Shown here: positions 8,594-18,531 of the stretch, piece by piece
Layout: each line of letters opens with the position of its first letter
Numbering within the stretch: the stretch's first letter is position 1
DNA from: 38-11 sp964539975
GTDB taxonomy: Bacteria; Bacillota; Clostridia; Tissierellales; Dethiosulfatibacteraceae
Reading direction: 5' to 3'
Assembly: GCA_964539975.1 (NCBI GenBank)
Contig: CAZIKK010000015.1
Location: 1-60,608, forward strand
Length of the DNA: 60,608 nt
The notes under the pieces: generated by a model
The model's database searches: none
The model's input: the letters and a program-made list of their open reading frames with translations, nothing else
What the model was told of the DNA's origin: nothing
Program-made: the position numbers and the translations under genes

Positions 8594-10963
8594 TTAAAGC
8601 TTGACAATTGTAATGCCCGTTCCTCCTTCACCATATTCTCCAATCCGAAAAGAATGCACCTGCTTATGTCCTTTTAAATACTCCGTGACACCCTGTCTAA
8701 GTATGCCCGTTCCTTTTCCGTGGATAATTTGAACCTCATTCAATCCAGCCAAGTATGCATTGTCTATATATTTATCCAGCTCCAAAAAAGCCTCCTCGAG
8801 GCTTAGCCCCCTAAGATCGATTGAGCCCTTGACTGATTTGATATCAAGTTTAGACTTTTTGGACCCCTTTTCATGTTTTATATTATCTAAAGTCTTATTA
8901 ACCTTTTTCAATGTGTTTACAGGTACGCTAATTTTCATAGCACCGGCCTGCACCATTACTTTTCCATCATTGCTTGGTTCAGATATGACCTGTCCTTGTT
9001 GTCCAAGAGAAGGAATAAAAACATAATCCCAAATCGCAACATTTTCCTGCCCTTCGAATTTTTCCAAAGTATAGCCATCATTTTTCATTGATTTAATGGC
9101 CGAGTTAAGTTGTTCTCTATAATCGTTGACATCTTTTCTTATGTTTTTATCTAATAAGCTGCTGTAATTTTCCAGTTTGTTGATTATTTCAGTGGATTCT
9201 TTTTTAGTGTTTTCCAGTATTCTTCTAGCTTCATATTTTGCATCTCTTAATATCCTATCCTTTTGTGCTTTTAATTTCTCTTCTTCTTGCCGGATCTTCT
9301 GTTTTAACTGAATTTGATCAGATTTAAGCCTAACTATTTCTTCTTTAGCCTCACTGATCTCTATCCTGTCTTTTTCTATTTGCCTTAAAGCGTCTTCAAA
9401 ATCAACGTTATGTTTTTCAATTAGATTTTTCGCTTGTTCAATGATCTCGCTATTTAATCCAAGTTTTTTTGAAATCTCAAACGCATTTGATTTTCCAGGA
9501 ACACCAATTGATACTTTATAGGTTGGGCTTAGCGTCTCCACGTCAAATTCAACGCTTCCATTCATCACTTCCGGGTGTGTCAAAGCATACACTTTCAACT
9601 CACTGTAGTGTGTCGTTGCCACCGTAACAATGTTATATTGCCCCAGCTTATTTAGAATCGCCATCGCGAGGGCCGCACCTTCTATAGGATCCGTTCCCGC
9701 TCCAACTTCATCAAGAAGAACTAACGCATCAGACTCTATTTCATCCATAATAGATACAATGTTTTTCATATGAGATGAAAAAGTACTTAAACTTTGTTCT
9801 ATACTTTGCTCATCTCCTACATCGGCATAAATATTAGAAAAAACGGCTATATCCGTCCCGCTAGCTACTGGAATATGCAGACCATATTGTACCATTAAAA
9901 CGAATAAACCGATGGTTTTTAATGATACTGTCTTTCCACCTGTGTTTGGACCTGTTATAATCAATGTTTTGAAATCCTTGCCCACCCATATGTCGATAGG
10001 CACAACCAATCCTTTTGGAATCAGTGGGTGCCTGCCTTTTTTTATGTTAATTCTCATGTCTTTGTTTAAGAGAGGTTCGTTACAACTCAATTCTAGTGAA
10101 AGCTTTGCCTTTGCAAAGATGAAATCAAGCTCCCCCATTATATGTTCATTCTGGATGATTTCATCTCCAAAATCTGCTACTTCAGCAGAAAACTCTGCTA
10201 GTATTCTCTCAATTTCTCTCTTTTCTTCTATTCTCAAAGTGCTAATCTCATTGTTGATTTCAACGATTTGTAAAGGCTCAACAAAAAGTGTTGCACCACT
10301 TGCTGATTGATCATGAATTAAGCCTTTGACTTGGCCTCTGTACTCTTGTTTTACTGGTAACACATATCGATCATTTCTCATCGTAACAATGGATTCTTGT
10401 AAGTATTTTTTATATGTCGCCGAAGTAATCATATTGTTTAGCTTATCTCTTACTTGTTGATGTTTAAGGTTTATATCACGCCTGATTTGTCTTAGCTTTT
10501 TGCTTGCACTATCTGCAATCTCTTCCTCGCTTATGATCGCAGAAAAAATCAGATTCTCAAGTGCTGTGTTTTTGTTGATCTGTTCTGCTAAGTTTTCCAA
10601 TATTTTAGCGTGGGAATCATCCTCTTTCTCGTCGGTTTTGGATGCCAAATATTGTTTCATCACACGTGATCCTCTTAACATATCTCCTATTTTCAACAAC
10701 ATACCAGGATTCAAGATGCCACCCATTTTGGCTCTTTTGATGTGAGGCATGACTGGATAGACGCCACCTAAAGGTGGCATCCCTTTGCTAAGAATAATCA
10801 TTACTCCTTCTGAAGTCTCTTTTTGCCTTGCTTTTACTACCTCAATATTAGATGTAATCTCATTTCTTGTTAGAAAGCTCTTCCCAAGAGCTGTTTCTGT
10901 TTTCATTTCCAACATGATTAGTATTTTATCAAATTCAAGTGTTTTTTGAAGTTTTTCGTTCAT
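8594..10963 (-). CDS. mutS2: MutS2 ATPase/nuclease
   Basis: The 789-residue protein lacks the mismatch-recognition domain of MutS. It has a core/clamp region, an ABC-type ATPase with Walker A GPNTGGKT (338-345) and Walker B LVLLDEVGAGTDP, a long coiled coil (about 515-630), a KOW-like domain, and a C-terminal Smr domain (about 710-789, IDLRGLSLEEA and HGKGTGILR). In Firmicutes MutS2 acts on branched DNA or on collided ribosomes, splitting subunits; which applies here cannot be told from sequence. It lies 9 bases after the U32 gene. Confidence 0.95.
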   Translation of the reverse strand: MNEKLQKTLEFDKILIMLEMKTETALGKSFLTRNEITSNIEVVKARQKETSEGVMIILSKGMPPLGGVYPVMPHIKRAKMGGILNPGMLLKIGDMLRGSRVMKQYLASKTDEKEDDSHAKILENLAEQINKNTALENLIFSAIISEEEIADSASKKLRQIRRDINLKHQQVRDKLNNMITSATYKKYLQESIVTMRNDRYVLPVKQEYRGQVKGLIHDQSASGATLFVEPLQIVEINNEISTLRIEEKREIERILAEFSAEVADFGDEIIQNEHIMGELDFIFAKAKLSLELSCNEPLLNKDMRINIKKGRHPLIPKGLVVPIDIWVGKDFKTLIITGPNTGGKTVSLKTIGLFVLMVQYGLHIPVASGTDIAVFSNIYADVGDEQSIEQSLSTFSSHMKNIVSIMDEIESDALVLLDEVGAGTDPIEGAALAMAILNKLGQYNIVTVATTHYSELKVYALTHPEVMNGSVEFDVETLSPTYKVSIGVPGKSNAFEISKKLGLNSEIIEQAKNLIEKHNVDFEDALRQIEKDRIEISEAKEEIVRLKSDQIQLKQKIRQEEEKLKAQKDRILRDAKYEARRILENTKKESTEIINKLENYSSLLDKNIRKDVNDYREQLNSAIKSMKNDGYTLEKFEGQENVAIWDYVFIPSLGQQGQVISEPSNDGKVMVQAGAMKISVPVNTLKKVNKTLDNIKHEKGSKKSKLDIKSVKGSIDLRGLSLEEAFLELDKYIDNAYLAGLNEVQIIHGKGTGILRQGVTEYLKGHKQVHSFRIGEYGEGGTGITIVKL

Positions 10964-10972
10964 ATCATCACC

Positions 10973-13345
10973 CTAATCAATCTCTTTGTAATAATAACCT
11001 CTTGTGATTGCGCCTTCCATGGCCACCTGCTCATCCTTTAATCCTTTGTCGATTAATTGTATAAAATGATTGATTTCTTCTGGATCATCGCTGTCAATTC
11101 TTACGAAGTCACAATCTGTTTGGACAATTTCTTTTATCTTATCGATCATATTAAGCGGGATAGGATTGAATAATGTCGTTATTCCTCTGACTCTAGCTGC
11201 AGGTATTCTACTTCCTTTTCTGTCTACCAATTGGTATTTGTTATACCAATCACAATCAGTGCAATTATCTTCATTTTCACAGCCTTTCAACGCAGATAAC
11301 GGACAATTCCTAATCGTCATTAATGGTAATCTTGAAAAAACAATTGCTTCGGTTTGAATAGAAGTTGTTTGATTAATTCTTTTTATGTTATCCAAACTTG
11401 ATTCAACCGAATGTGTCATGCAACTGACTCCCTCATTTGCTAATACTTGGGCGCTAAAAGAGTTCATGATGTTGAGTTGGAAATCAGCATGAATCGTGCC
11501 TAGTTTATGCTTTCGAGCAAAGCCTAAGGCATCCAAATCATCCGCCTGGACACCTGTAAGCACTTGACCTAGATTCCCACAAATCTTTAATACTGTCTCG
11601 TAATCAGCTCTTTTAGAAGCATTTCTCATAGATAAAATCCATTTCACTTGTTTTTGTCTCAAAAACTCCATAAGAGTTTCATCCATAATATCATATGGCA
11701 CATAGAGCAAATCAATCCCGTCTAAGTTAAGAAGGCTCACATCCAATTTGTCCCTTAAGTAAACCGCTTTTTTAGGTGCAATGCTACCCCTTTTTTTCTT
11801 TGGCAAAAACAAGTCCACCTCTCTTGTCAATTGAGGTTTTTCCCCCATTATCAATTTCTCCAATTGTGCCAGAGCATCTCTTCTCATTCCATTGATGGTG
11901 GACTTGCTCACAAAAGCAGTTTCTTCAATATGAATATCCGTTTCAGACAGTCTAAATACTGTCCCTCCAAGTTTTGACAATTGTTGTTGTATTTCAGTTG
12001 AAGTAGTTGGAGTTTTTTTTGCTTGCACAACCTCTTCATTTCCTGTTATCGTAACCGAGAATCCATTTGTGTCAGCTTTCATCTGGATTCTTTTTCCCAC
12101 TTCTACAACTATTTTAAACTGAATATCTCTTTTATTTGCAATATCTCCGTTTTTTATGGTCTCTGATACAATTCGACTTATCCTTGAATCGGTCGTTTTA
12201 TAGAGAGTATCGCCCCTTCTCATTTGATGAAAGTTGTTCATGAGAACATGATCTCTTGCTTCAGAATAAGAAATTTTCTGTTTTGTGCTTCTATGGAGAA
12301 TGTGATCCACTGCAAATCCTTTTTCTCCATCATTTATCGAAACACCATCTCCAATTTCAATATGATCTCGTAGTTTTATCTCGGCTAATCCTTTATTGAT
12401 TCTGACTACCTGACCTAATTCTGTCCCTCGATGCTTGGGTGTGTCTCTTGCAGTCATATTTTTGCCAAAATCACCAAATGTAAATCCTTTTGTGAATCCA
12501 CGATTGAAGGTTGCTTCAGCTTGATTTTCCATATCATGATCTTCTATTCTATTTATAATATTCCAATAAAATCTAACGACTCGGTCTACATATTCAGGCT
12601 TTCTCATACGTCCTTCAATTTTAAATGTAGTGACACCCGCATCGATTAGATCATGAATTTTCTTGCCAACTTTTAGCTCTTTCATACTCAATGGGTAGAG
12701 AGTTGTTTTATTGAGCTTATCTCCTGTAGATTTTTCTATAATATCAAACGCCAAGCGACAAGTTTGGGCACATCTTCCTCTGTTCCCACTTCTTCCTCCA
12801 AAAAAAGAACTGATATAACACTGTCCTGAGTAAGCACAACAAAGAGCGCCATGAATAAAGGCTTCTAGCTGTACGTTTGTTTCTTCCGCTATTTTCTTTA
12901 TCCTTTTCAGCGGAACTTCTCTTCCCATTACAACTTTTTTTATGCCATAGTTTTGGATGATACTTATTCCATAACCATCGGTAGCTGCCATTTGAGTGCT
13001 GCCATGCAAAGACAATTCCGGAAGAAACTTGCTTACCACTTGCATCAATCCAATGTCCTGAATGATAATTGCGTCTGCTTTCATTTCATATAGCTTTTTG
13101 ACATATTTCCATGCTGATTCTATCTCCTCGTCTTTCAACAAAGTATTTACTGTAACATAGACTTTTACACCCGCCAAGTGAGCATACCGAATTAACTCTT
13201 CGAAATCTTCATCCGAAAAGTTATCCGCAAATTGTCGCGCATTGAAGCTTTTCCCTCCCATGTAAATAGCATCTGCGCCACTTTTAACTGCTGCTATAAA
13301 GGCGTCTTTGCTGCCCGCAGGAGATAATAATTCAATATTTTTCAT
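10973..13345 (-). CDS. U32 family protein (RNA hydroxylation-type, RlhA/TrhP-like)
   Basis: I start at 13345 (790 residues), where GGGAGT precedes MKNIELLSPAGS; a frame extension to 13396 would overlap zapA. The N-terminal half is a U32 domain with the signature HGALCCAYSGQCY and the cysteines of GNRGRCAQTC, which in characterised members bind iron. The C-terminal half resembles the DUF3656/collagenase-like extension seen in RlhA, with a second cysteine cluster (CPLSALKGCENEDNCTDCDW). Members hydroxylate tRNA U34 or 23S rRNA rather than act as peptidases; the exact target is inferred. Confidence 0.88.
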   Translation of the reverse strand: MKNIELLSPAGSKDAFIAAVKSGADAIYMGGKSFNARQFADNFSDEDFEELIRYAHLAGVKVYVTVNTLLKDEEIESAWKYVKKLYEMKADAIIIQDIGLMQVVSKFLPELSLHGSTQMAATDGYGISIIQNYGIKKVVMGREVPLKRIKKIAEETNVQLEAFIHGALCCAYSGQCYISSFFGGRSGNRGRCAQTCRLAFDIIEKSTGDKLNKTTLYPLSMKELKVGKKIHDLIDAGVTTFKIEGRMRKPEYVDRVVRFYWNIINRIEDHDMENQAEATFNRGFTKGFTFGDFGKNMTARDTPKHRGTELGQVVRINKGLAEIKLRDHIEIGDGVSINDGEKGFAVDHILHRSTKQKISYSEARDHVLMNNFHQMRRGDTLYKTTDSRISRIVSETIKNGDIANKRDIQFKIVVEVGKRIQMKADTNGFSVTITGNEEVVQAKKTPTTSTEIQQQLSKLGGTVFRLSETDIHIEETAFVSKSTINGMRRDALAQLEKLIMGEKPQLTREVDLFLPKKKRGSIAPKKAVYLRDKLDVSLLNLDGIDLLYVPYDIMDETLMEFLRQKQVKWILSMRNASKRADYETVLKICGNLGQVLTGVQADDLDALGFARKHKLGTIHADFQLNIMNSFSAQVLANEGVSCMTHSVESSLDNIKRINQTTSIQTEAIVFSRLPLMTIRNCPLSALKGCENEDNCTDCDWYNKYQLVDRKGSRIPAARVRGITTLFNPIPLNMIDKIKEIVQTDCDFVRIDSDDPEEINHFIQLIDKGLKDEQVAMEGAITRGYYYKEID

Positions 13346-13392
13346 CGTAGACTCCCATAAATTAAAATAAACTGATGAAGTCATCAGCTTAT

Positions 13393-13923
13393 TCATTCTC
13401 TTAAATCGATTTCTTCTTTCAGTAGAAACAAGTCATGAGACATTTTTTTTATTTTTTGCTCGAGTTCTTTATTGACATCTTCTAACAAATCAATTTCTTC
13501 ATCTCTTTCTCGGAGAATTGCCTCGTACTCAATTATTTTGTTTTTCAAACTTTCAAATTCGCCATTTTTTTGTATCAATTCTTGCAAGTACTTATCCTTC
13601 TCTATTGTCACTTCGTCTAAATCTTTCTTGATGGTCGCATTTTCATCTCTCATCTTTTTTACATCCGAAAGACTTATCACTTCTTTTTTTGTTTTTTTCT
13701 CAGCTTCTAGCTGATTAACTGCTTTTAGATATTTGTCACCGAGTATAAATGTTGTGAAGATGAGAGAGGAATAATTGTCAAACTTTTTATCTGCTGTTTT
13801 GAATTGACTAATTTTAGAATTAATCATGGATTCGATTCTTTTGACATATTCAATATTTTCGTCAGTTTGAACTGTGTATTTTTTACCGCATATATTGATA
13901 TCGAAACGATTGTATTCCGGCAT
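13393..13923 (-). CDS. zapA: ZapA-like cell division protein with long coiled coil
   Basis: Residues 1-95 match ZapA (NRFDINICGKKYTVQTDENIEYVKRIE, then a helix), the protein that bundles FtsZ at midcell. About 80 further residues (95-176) are a charged coiled coil; the usual ZapA is about 85-110 residues, so this is a long form of 176. It is first in the run zapA-U32-mutS2-DUF523. A possible promoter (TTGACG and GAAAAT, 17 apart) lies in the 98-base gap upstream but is weak. Confidence 0.85.
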   Translation of the reverse strand: MPEYNRFDINICGKKYTVQTDENIEYVKRIESMINSKISQFKTADKKFDNYSSLIFTTFILGDKYLKAVNQLEAEKKTKKEVISLSDVKKMRDENATIKKDLDEVTIEKDKYLQELIQKNGEFESLKNKIIEYEAILRERDEEIDLLEDVNKELEQKIKKMSHDLFLLKEEIDLRE

Positions 13924-14021
13924 AACATCTCCTCATTCCGCATTTTTCTTCATTTTCTCACAATTGGATAGAAACGTCAAATGGAATTTGGATAGAATGC
14001 ACTTCATAATAGATTTTCCGA

Positions 14022-14666
14022 TTAAAAACTCATCTTGCCTTGAGCTATGAAATTGACATGTTCACATATGTTTGTAGCATGGTCCGCAATTCTCTCAAGA
14101 TAGCGTCCTACGAATAACAAGTCAACCACTTGGCTCATTTCTTTTTCATTTCGGCTTAATATTGACAACAATTCAATATAGATTTTTTTATAGAGATCAT
14201 CCACTATATCATCCATGTCAAATACTTGTTTTGCCAATAACACATCTTCCTTAACATAGGCATCTAGAGACATTCTTATCATCTGTTTGCTGAGCTGAGC
14301 CATCTTAGGAATGTCGACCAGTGGTTTTATGAACTCTTTATTGCCTCTCTCTATCACAATCTCAGCGATATTTTCACTATAATCTCCAACTCTTTCCAGG
14401 TCACTTATCATTTTAATAATGCTGATTACCTTTCTCAAGTCTTTAGCCATAGGCTGCTGTAAAGCAATTAATCGTATCGCTTTTTCCTCAAGTTCCAGTT
14501 CTGTTTTATCAATTTCATCTTCAAAGTCAATCACTTTCAACGCTAGTGAAACATCTTTCTCCAATAACGCTTTTATTGACATGTCTAAAATTCTCTCTGC
14601 CATGGCTCCTAAATGCAATATTTCGTGATTTAAACTCTTCAACTGTTCATCATACTTTTGACGCAT
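14022..14666 (-). CDS. phoU: PhoU phosphate signalling protein
   Basis: PhoU couples the Pst transporter to the Pho histidine kinase. The protein has two three-helix PhoU repeats with the metal-binding pattern EDEIDKTELELEE in the first and a DMDDIVDDLY segment in the second. I start at 14666 (214 residues), because GGAGGG sits just before that ATG; a start at 14681 would overlap pstB. It is the last gene of the pst operon. Confidence 0.95.
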   Translation of the reverse strand: MRQKYDEQLKSLNHEILHLGAMAERILDMSIKALLEKDVSLALKVIDFEDEIDKTELELEEKAIRLIALQQPMAKDLRKVISIIKMISDLERVGDYSENIAEIVIERGNKEFIKPLVDIPKMAQLSKQMIRMSLDAYVKEDVLLAKQVFDMDDIVDDLYKKIYIELLSILSRNEKEMSQVVDLLFVGRYLERIADHATNICEHVNFIAQGKMSF

Positions 14667-14677
14667 ATAACCCTCCA

Positions 14678-15457
14678 TCAACCGAATCGACCTGTTATAT
14701 AGTCTTCAGTTTTCTTGTTTGTTGGATTTGAAAATATTTTTTGTGTGTCATCATATTCTATCAACTCTCCCATCAAGAAAAAAGCTGTTTTGTCAGATAT
14801 CCTAGCGGCTTGTTGCATTGAATGCGTCACAATCACAATGGTGTATTCTTGCTTGAGGTCCAAAATAAGGTCCTCAATTCTTCCTGTGGCAATAGGATCT
14901 AAAGCCGAAGTAGGCTCATCCATCAATAATACATCCGGACTGACAGCCAAAGCTCTTGCTATACATAGTCGTTGTTGCTGACCACCTGACAAGCTCAGAG
15001 CGTTTTTTTTGAGTCTGTCTTTGACTTCGTCCCATAAAGCCGCTCTTTTAAGACTGTTTTCTGCAATCTCCATCAAGAGATACTTGTCTTTTATGCCATG
15101 AATTTTCGGCCCATAAACGACGTTTTCATAAATGGATTTTGGAAATGGATTCGGTTTTTGGAATACCATTCCTACTCTAGTTCGCAATTCTTCCACCGAC
15201 ATTTCATTTGAAAACACACTTTTTTGATGATACAGAATATCTCCATCAACCTTCACAATTGGAATGTTTTCAACCATTCGGTTCAACGTTTTTATAAAAG
15301 TTGATTTGCCACATCCTGAAGGACCTATTATAGCTGTTACTTGATTATTGGCAATGGATAGGTTGATTTTTTTTAATGCTTGCTCCTCACCATACCATAA
15401 CGATAAATCGTTAACAGAAAAAATTGGTTTGCTTAATACTTTCTCTTCATTTATCAA
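14678..15457 (-). CDS. pstB: Phosphate ABC transporter ATP-binding protein PstB
   Basis: The ATPase of the high-affinity phosphate importer, 259 residues. Walker A GPSGCGKST (45-53), the ABC signature LSGGQQQR and Walker B VLLMDEPTSALDP are all intact. The start is TTG, with GGAGG 8 bases upstream. It lies in pstS-pstC-pstA-pstB-phoU order, with 14 bases separating it from pstA. Confidence 0.97.
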   Translation of the reverse strand: MINEEKVLSKPIFSVNDLSLWYGEEQALKKINLSIANNQVTAIIGPSGCGKSTFIKTLNRMVENIPIVKVDGDILYHQKSVFSNEMSVEELRTRVGMVFQKPNPFPKSIYENVVYGPKIHGIKDKYLLMEIAENSLKRAALWDEVKDRLKKNALSLSGGQQQRLCIARALAVSPDVLLMDEPTSALDPIATGRIEDLILDLKQEYTIVIVTHSMQQAARISDKTAFFLMGELIEYDDTQKIFSNPTNKKTEDYITGRFG

Positions 15458-15471
15458 TGTTTATGCCTCCA

Positions 15472-16425
15472 TTAAAACTTAGTTTCGAATTTATTTCGGA
15501 TGATTATTGCAATAGCGTTCATACCGAATAATATGGCCAATAGCACAACAATTGTTGCTGCAGCTAAGTTTGCATATTCTCTTGTTAAAACGGTATCCAA
15601 CGTCCAGTAGTATATTTGAATAGGCAGTGCTGTAAAATCATCCATGACACTATTAGGAATTCTTAAAATAAGTGTTGGTATTCCTAATACCACGAGAGGC
15701 GCTGTTTCTCCAATAGCTCTTGACATCGCCAGAATAGATCCTGTTAATATTCCTGGTAGTGCCACGGGCAGAACCACTTTTCTTACTGTCATCCATTTAT
15801 CAGCTCCCATTGCATAAGAGGCTTCTCTTAAAAATCCTGGTACAGCTTTTATTGCTTCTTGGCTAGCAACAACAATTATGGGTAACACTAAAAGAGACAA
15901 AGTCAACCCTCCTGACAAAATACTCGACCCCAAGTTTAACATACGCCCAAACACTGCCAGTCCCAACAAACCAAAAATTACTGATGGTACACTAGCCAGA
16001 TTTGATATGTTTACTTTGATTAACGTCTGAAATCTACTTTCAGCAGCATATTCTTCAAGATATATGGCAGTTGATACGCCTAAGACAAGTGTAACTGGTA
16101 TCACAATCAACATTAACCATACTGATCCAATAATAACTCCTTTTATACCCGCCCTTTCTGGAAATATCGAGAGATTTCCCCTTAAAAAATCCAAATTTAA
16201 CCACCCTATGCTATCCGTGATGATTCTGTATAATAAAATCGCTAAAATTACAATCCCCAAACTAGTTGCAATAAGAAAAACAATCCGCATAGAGTTATTC
16301 AATATTAGTCGTCGAGCGATCCTATTTCTATTTATCTCAATATTTAATTTCGGCGCTGCTTCAATTAAATCTAGTTTCCCAATACTTGCCTTTTTTCTAA
16401 TAGATGGCTGCCTTTGAGTAAACAT
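15472..16425 (-). CDS. pstA: Phosphate ABC transporter permease PstA
   Basis: A membrane subunit of the phosphate importer with about six transmembrane helices and the permease loop EAIKAVPGFLREASYAMGADKW, which contacts PstB. I place the start at the ATG at 16425 (317 residues), with GGGAGG 7 bases upstream, rather than the TTG one codon earlier. It touches the end of pstC. The cytosolic N-terminal about 45 residues are somewhat longer than usual. Confidence 0.95.
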   Translation of the reverse strand: MFTQRQPSIRKKASIGKLDLIEAAPKLNIEINRNRIARRLILNNSMRIVFLIATSLGIVILAILLYRIITDSIGWLNLDFLRGNLSIFPERAGIKGVIIGSVWLMLIVIPVTLVLGVSTAIYLEEYAAESRFQTLIKVNISNLASVPSVIFGLLGLAVFGRMLNLGSSILSGGLTLSLLVLPIIVVASQEAIKAVPGFLREASYAMGADKWMTVRKVVLPVALPGILTGSILAMSRAIGETAPLVVLGIPTLILRIPNSVMDDFTALPIQIYYWTLDTVLTREYANLAAATIVVLLAILFGMNAIAIIIRNKFETKF

Positions 16426-17348
16426 CAATATTCCTCCCTAAATCTCTTGCTGATATACTGTGCTAACAGATTCATCCCCAGTGTAAAAATGAAAAGAATC
16501 AAAGCTACCGCATATAAACTATAATATCCTGTTGTCCCGCTTGCAGCATCACCACTAGTGAATTCTACAATATATGAAGTCATGGTCTGCATGGACTGTT
16601 TAATATCAAATGTTAAGACTTTTGAACTTCCACTTGCAATAGTCACTATCATGGTTTCTCCTATAGCTCGTGATACAGCTAGTACAAATGATGCAATTAT
16701 TCCTGAAATGGCGGATGGAATAATCACTCTAAAAGCGACCTCTAGTTTTGTTGATCCCAATGCAAGCGCGCCATCTTTCAAAATAATTGGAACCGCATTC
16801 ATTGCATCTTCTGACAAAGAAGCAACCATAGGTATAATCATGATTCCCATTACAATACCTGGACTCAAAGCATTTTTAGCTCCCAAATCTGGTATCAACT
16901 TCATTAGTAGCGGTGTAACGAAAGAATAAGCAAAGAAACCATAAACAATGGTTGGAATTCCTGCTAGGACTTCAAGTACAGGTTTCAGTACCTTTCTTAG
17001 CCTAGGAGAAGCAAACTGACTTAAAAAAATCGCCGCAGACAAGCCGATTGGAATTGCTACTAACATGGCTATCAAAGTCACAATAATGGTTGCGTTAATT
17101 AAAGGTAGAATGCCAAAAGAAGGCTGAGCTCTGAGAGGGGCCAAATTAGTGCTAAATACTTGTCCAACAGGCACCTCGCTAAAAAATCGGAAAGCGTCTA
17201 CTATTAATGTAGCGGCTATCCCGAAAGTTGTAAATATGGAAACCGATGCCATGCCCAAGAAAAATATTGGCATTGCTTTACTTGACCAGTTCCTTTTTTT
17301 TTCAAAATTTCGTCTTATTTTCTTTTGAATTCCAAATTCATTTAACAA
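16425..17348 (-). CDS. pstC: Phosphate ABC transporter permease PstC
   Basis: The second membrane subunit of the importer, 307 residues, with six predicted helices and the loop SEDAMNAVPIILKDGALALGST characteristic of PstC. The reading frame begins with TTG 10 bases after AAGGA; no better start is visible nearby. It is separated from pstS by 77 bases that hold a strong hairpin, a usual arrangement for making more binding protein than permease. Confidence 0.94.
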   Translation of the reverse strand: MLNEFGIQKKIRRNFEKKRNWSSKAMPIFFLGMASVSIFTTFGIAATLIVDAFRFFSEVPVGQVFSTNLAPLRAQPSFGILPLINATIIVTLIAMLVAIPIGLSAAIFLSQFASPRLRKVLKPVLEVLAGIPTIVYGFFAYSFVTPLLMKLIPDLGAKNALSPGIVMGIMIIPMVASLSEDAMNAVPIILKDGALALGSTKLEVAFRVIIPSAISGIIASFVLAVSRAIGETMIVTIASGSSKVLTFDIKQSMQTMTSYIVEFTSGDAASGTTGYYSLYAVALILFIFTLGMNLLAQYISKRFREEY

Positions 17349-17373
17349 ACTTTCACATCCTTTTGCTAATTGA

Positions 17374-17409
17374 TTTCGGATGAGAAGCCAAATGGATTCT
17401 CATCCGAAA
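17374..17409 (-). promoter_or_regulatory. Intercistronic hairpin between pstS and pstC
   Basis: A perfect 13-bp stem (TTTCGGATGAGAA and its complement) with a 10-base loop lies after the pstS stop. No U-tract follows in the transcript, so it is more likely an mRNA-stabilising or processing element protecting the pstS message than a terminator. The role is inferred. Confidence 0.7.
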
Positions 17410-17425
17410 CTAATCTATATTTACT

Positions 17426-18427
17426 TTACTTGATTGAATCCAGTACGTTCATATATTCATTATATACTTCCATTGGCAGCGGTGCGAATCCATTTTGTCC
17501 TGCAAGTTTAGGTGCGCCTTCATTCGAAACAACATACTTAGCAAAATCCAACACTTGTGGTTTTTCTTGAGCATATCTTAGGTTGACATATGTAAAAACC
17601 GGTCGGGTAAATCCACTATATGCTAAATCTTCACCAATCGTTTCTAGTGATGGCGCTACTGGTCCTTGACCAAAATCAATTTCTATCGCCGTCAATTTAT
17701 CCGTATTTGACACGTAATATCCAAAACCAAAGAATGCAATTGCGTTTTTATCTTGAGAGACTAGGTCAACCAGTGTAGAATACTCCTGTTGAAGATTCAC
17801 AGTTGTTACCAAATCTTGTTTATCGAGAATTACTTCATAAAAGAATTCAAAAGTGCCGTGGTTTTCATTCGGTCCATAGAAGTTGATCTCTTCACTTGGC
17901 CATTCTGGTCTAATATCTGACCATAAAACAACATCGTTTGTCTTATAGTGTCCAGATAAATACATGTTTACAACTTCATCACTTGTCATTTCCTGTGCCC
18001 AGTCGTTTTGAGGATTGATCACCATTGTTAGACCGTCCAATGCAATTTTAATTTCCAATACTTCATCCTCATAATTATAACCTGCCTCTTCTAGTTGATC
18101 GATTTCTTCTTGCTTGATGGCTCTAGAAGCATCCACCAAATCTAATTCTCCTGGTATGAATTTTTTAAACCCCGCACTTGATCCAGCACGTCCTACTTGA
18201 ACACTAACGTTATCTTCTTTTGACGTCATATACTGTTCTGCAATATGTGCCATTAGAGGATACACTGTTCCTGATCCATCGATAATTACTTGACCCGACA
18301 ATGTGTTGTCAGTTTGACTTCCGTTATTTTGAGAATCCGATTCATTACTTTGACACCCTCCTAGTCCCAAAACAAAAACCCCTAAAAATACAATTATTGT
18401 TCTTTTCATAAATTTTCTTAATTTCAT
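17426..18427 (-). CDS. pstS: Phosphate-binding lipoprotein PstS
   Basis: The extracellular binding protein of the phosphate importer, 333 residues. The lipobox LGGC places the lipid-modified cysteine at residue 25, followed by a Ser/Asn/Gln-rich linker. The mature domain shows the PstS family segments GSGTVYPLMAHIAEQY and GRAGSSAGFKKF, which contribute phosphate contacts. It is the promoter-proximal gene of the pst operon and sits directly behind a Pho-type box. Confidence 0.96.
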   Translation of the reverse strand: MKLRKFMKRTIIVFLGVFVLGLGGCQSNESDSQNNGSQTDNTLSGQVIIDGSGTVYPLMAHIAEQYMTSKEDNVSVQVGRAGSSAGFKKFIPGELDLVDASRAIKQEEIDQLEEAGYNYEDEVLEIKIALDGLTMVINPQNDWAQEMTSDEVVNMYLSGHYKTNDVVLWSDIRPEWPSEEINFYGPNENHGTFEFFYEVILDKQDLVTTVNLQQEYSTLVDLVSQDKNAIAFFGFGYYVSNTDKLTAIEIDFGQGPVAPSLETIGEDLAYSGFTRPVFTYVNLRYAQEKPQVLDFAKYVVSNEGAPKLAGQNGFAPLPMEVYNEYMNVLDSIK

Positions 18428-18466
18428 CCTTTAATAATCTCCTTTTATTTGTCATTTTGTAATGTC

Positions 18467-18531
18467 ATTTTATCACGGGTTGGTTCAACTTATGTTTTGT
18501 CCTTGTTAACGATTTGTTAAATCCATGTTAA
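18467..18531 (-). promoter_or_regulatory. Pho box and promoter of the pst operon
   Basis: On the minus strand TTAACA occurs three times (18526-18531, 18515-18520, 18504-18509), exactly 11 bases apart. A weaker fourth unit, AAAACA (18493-18498), follows at nearly the same pitch after 5 bases. This is the direct-repeat pattern bound by PhoP-type regulators in Bacillus. A -10-like TAAAAT lies at 18467-18472, about 20 bases further on. Phosphate-starvation induction is therefore very likely. Repeats are seen directly; PhoP binding is inferred. Confidence 0.82.

Noticed and set aside
13346..13396. N-terminal extension of the U32 protein
   Set aside because: It lies in the end of zapA and has no ribosome binding site; MKNIELLSPAGS has GGGAGT.
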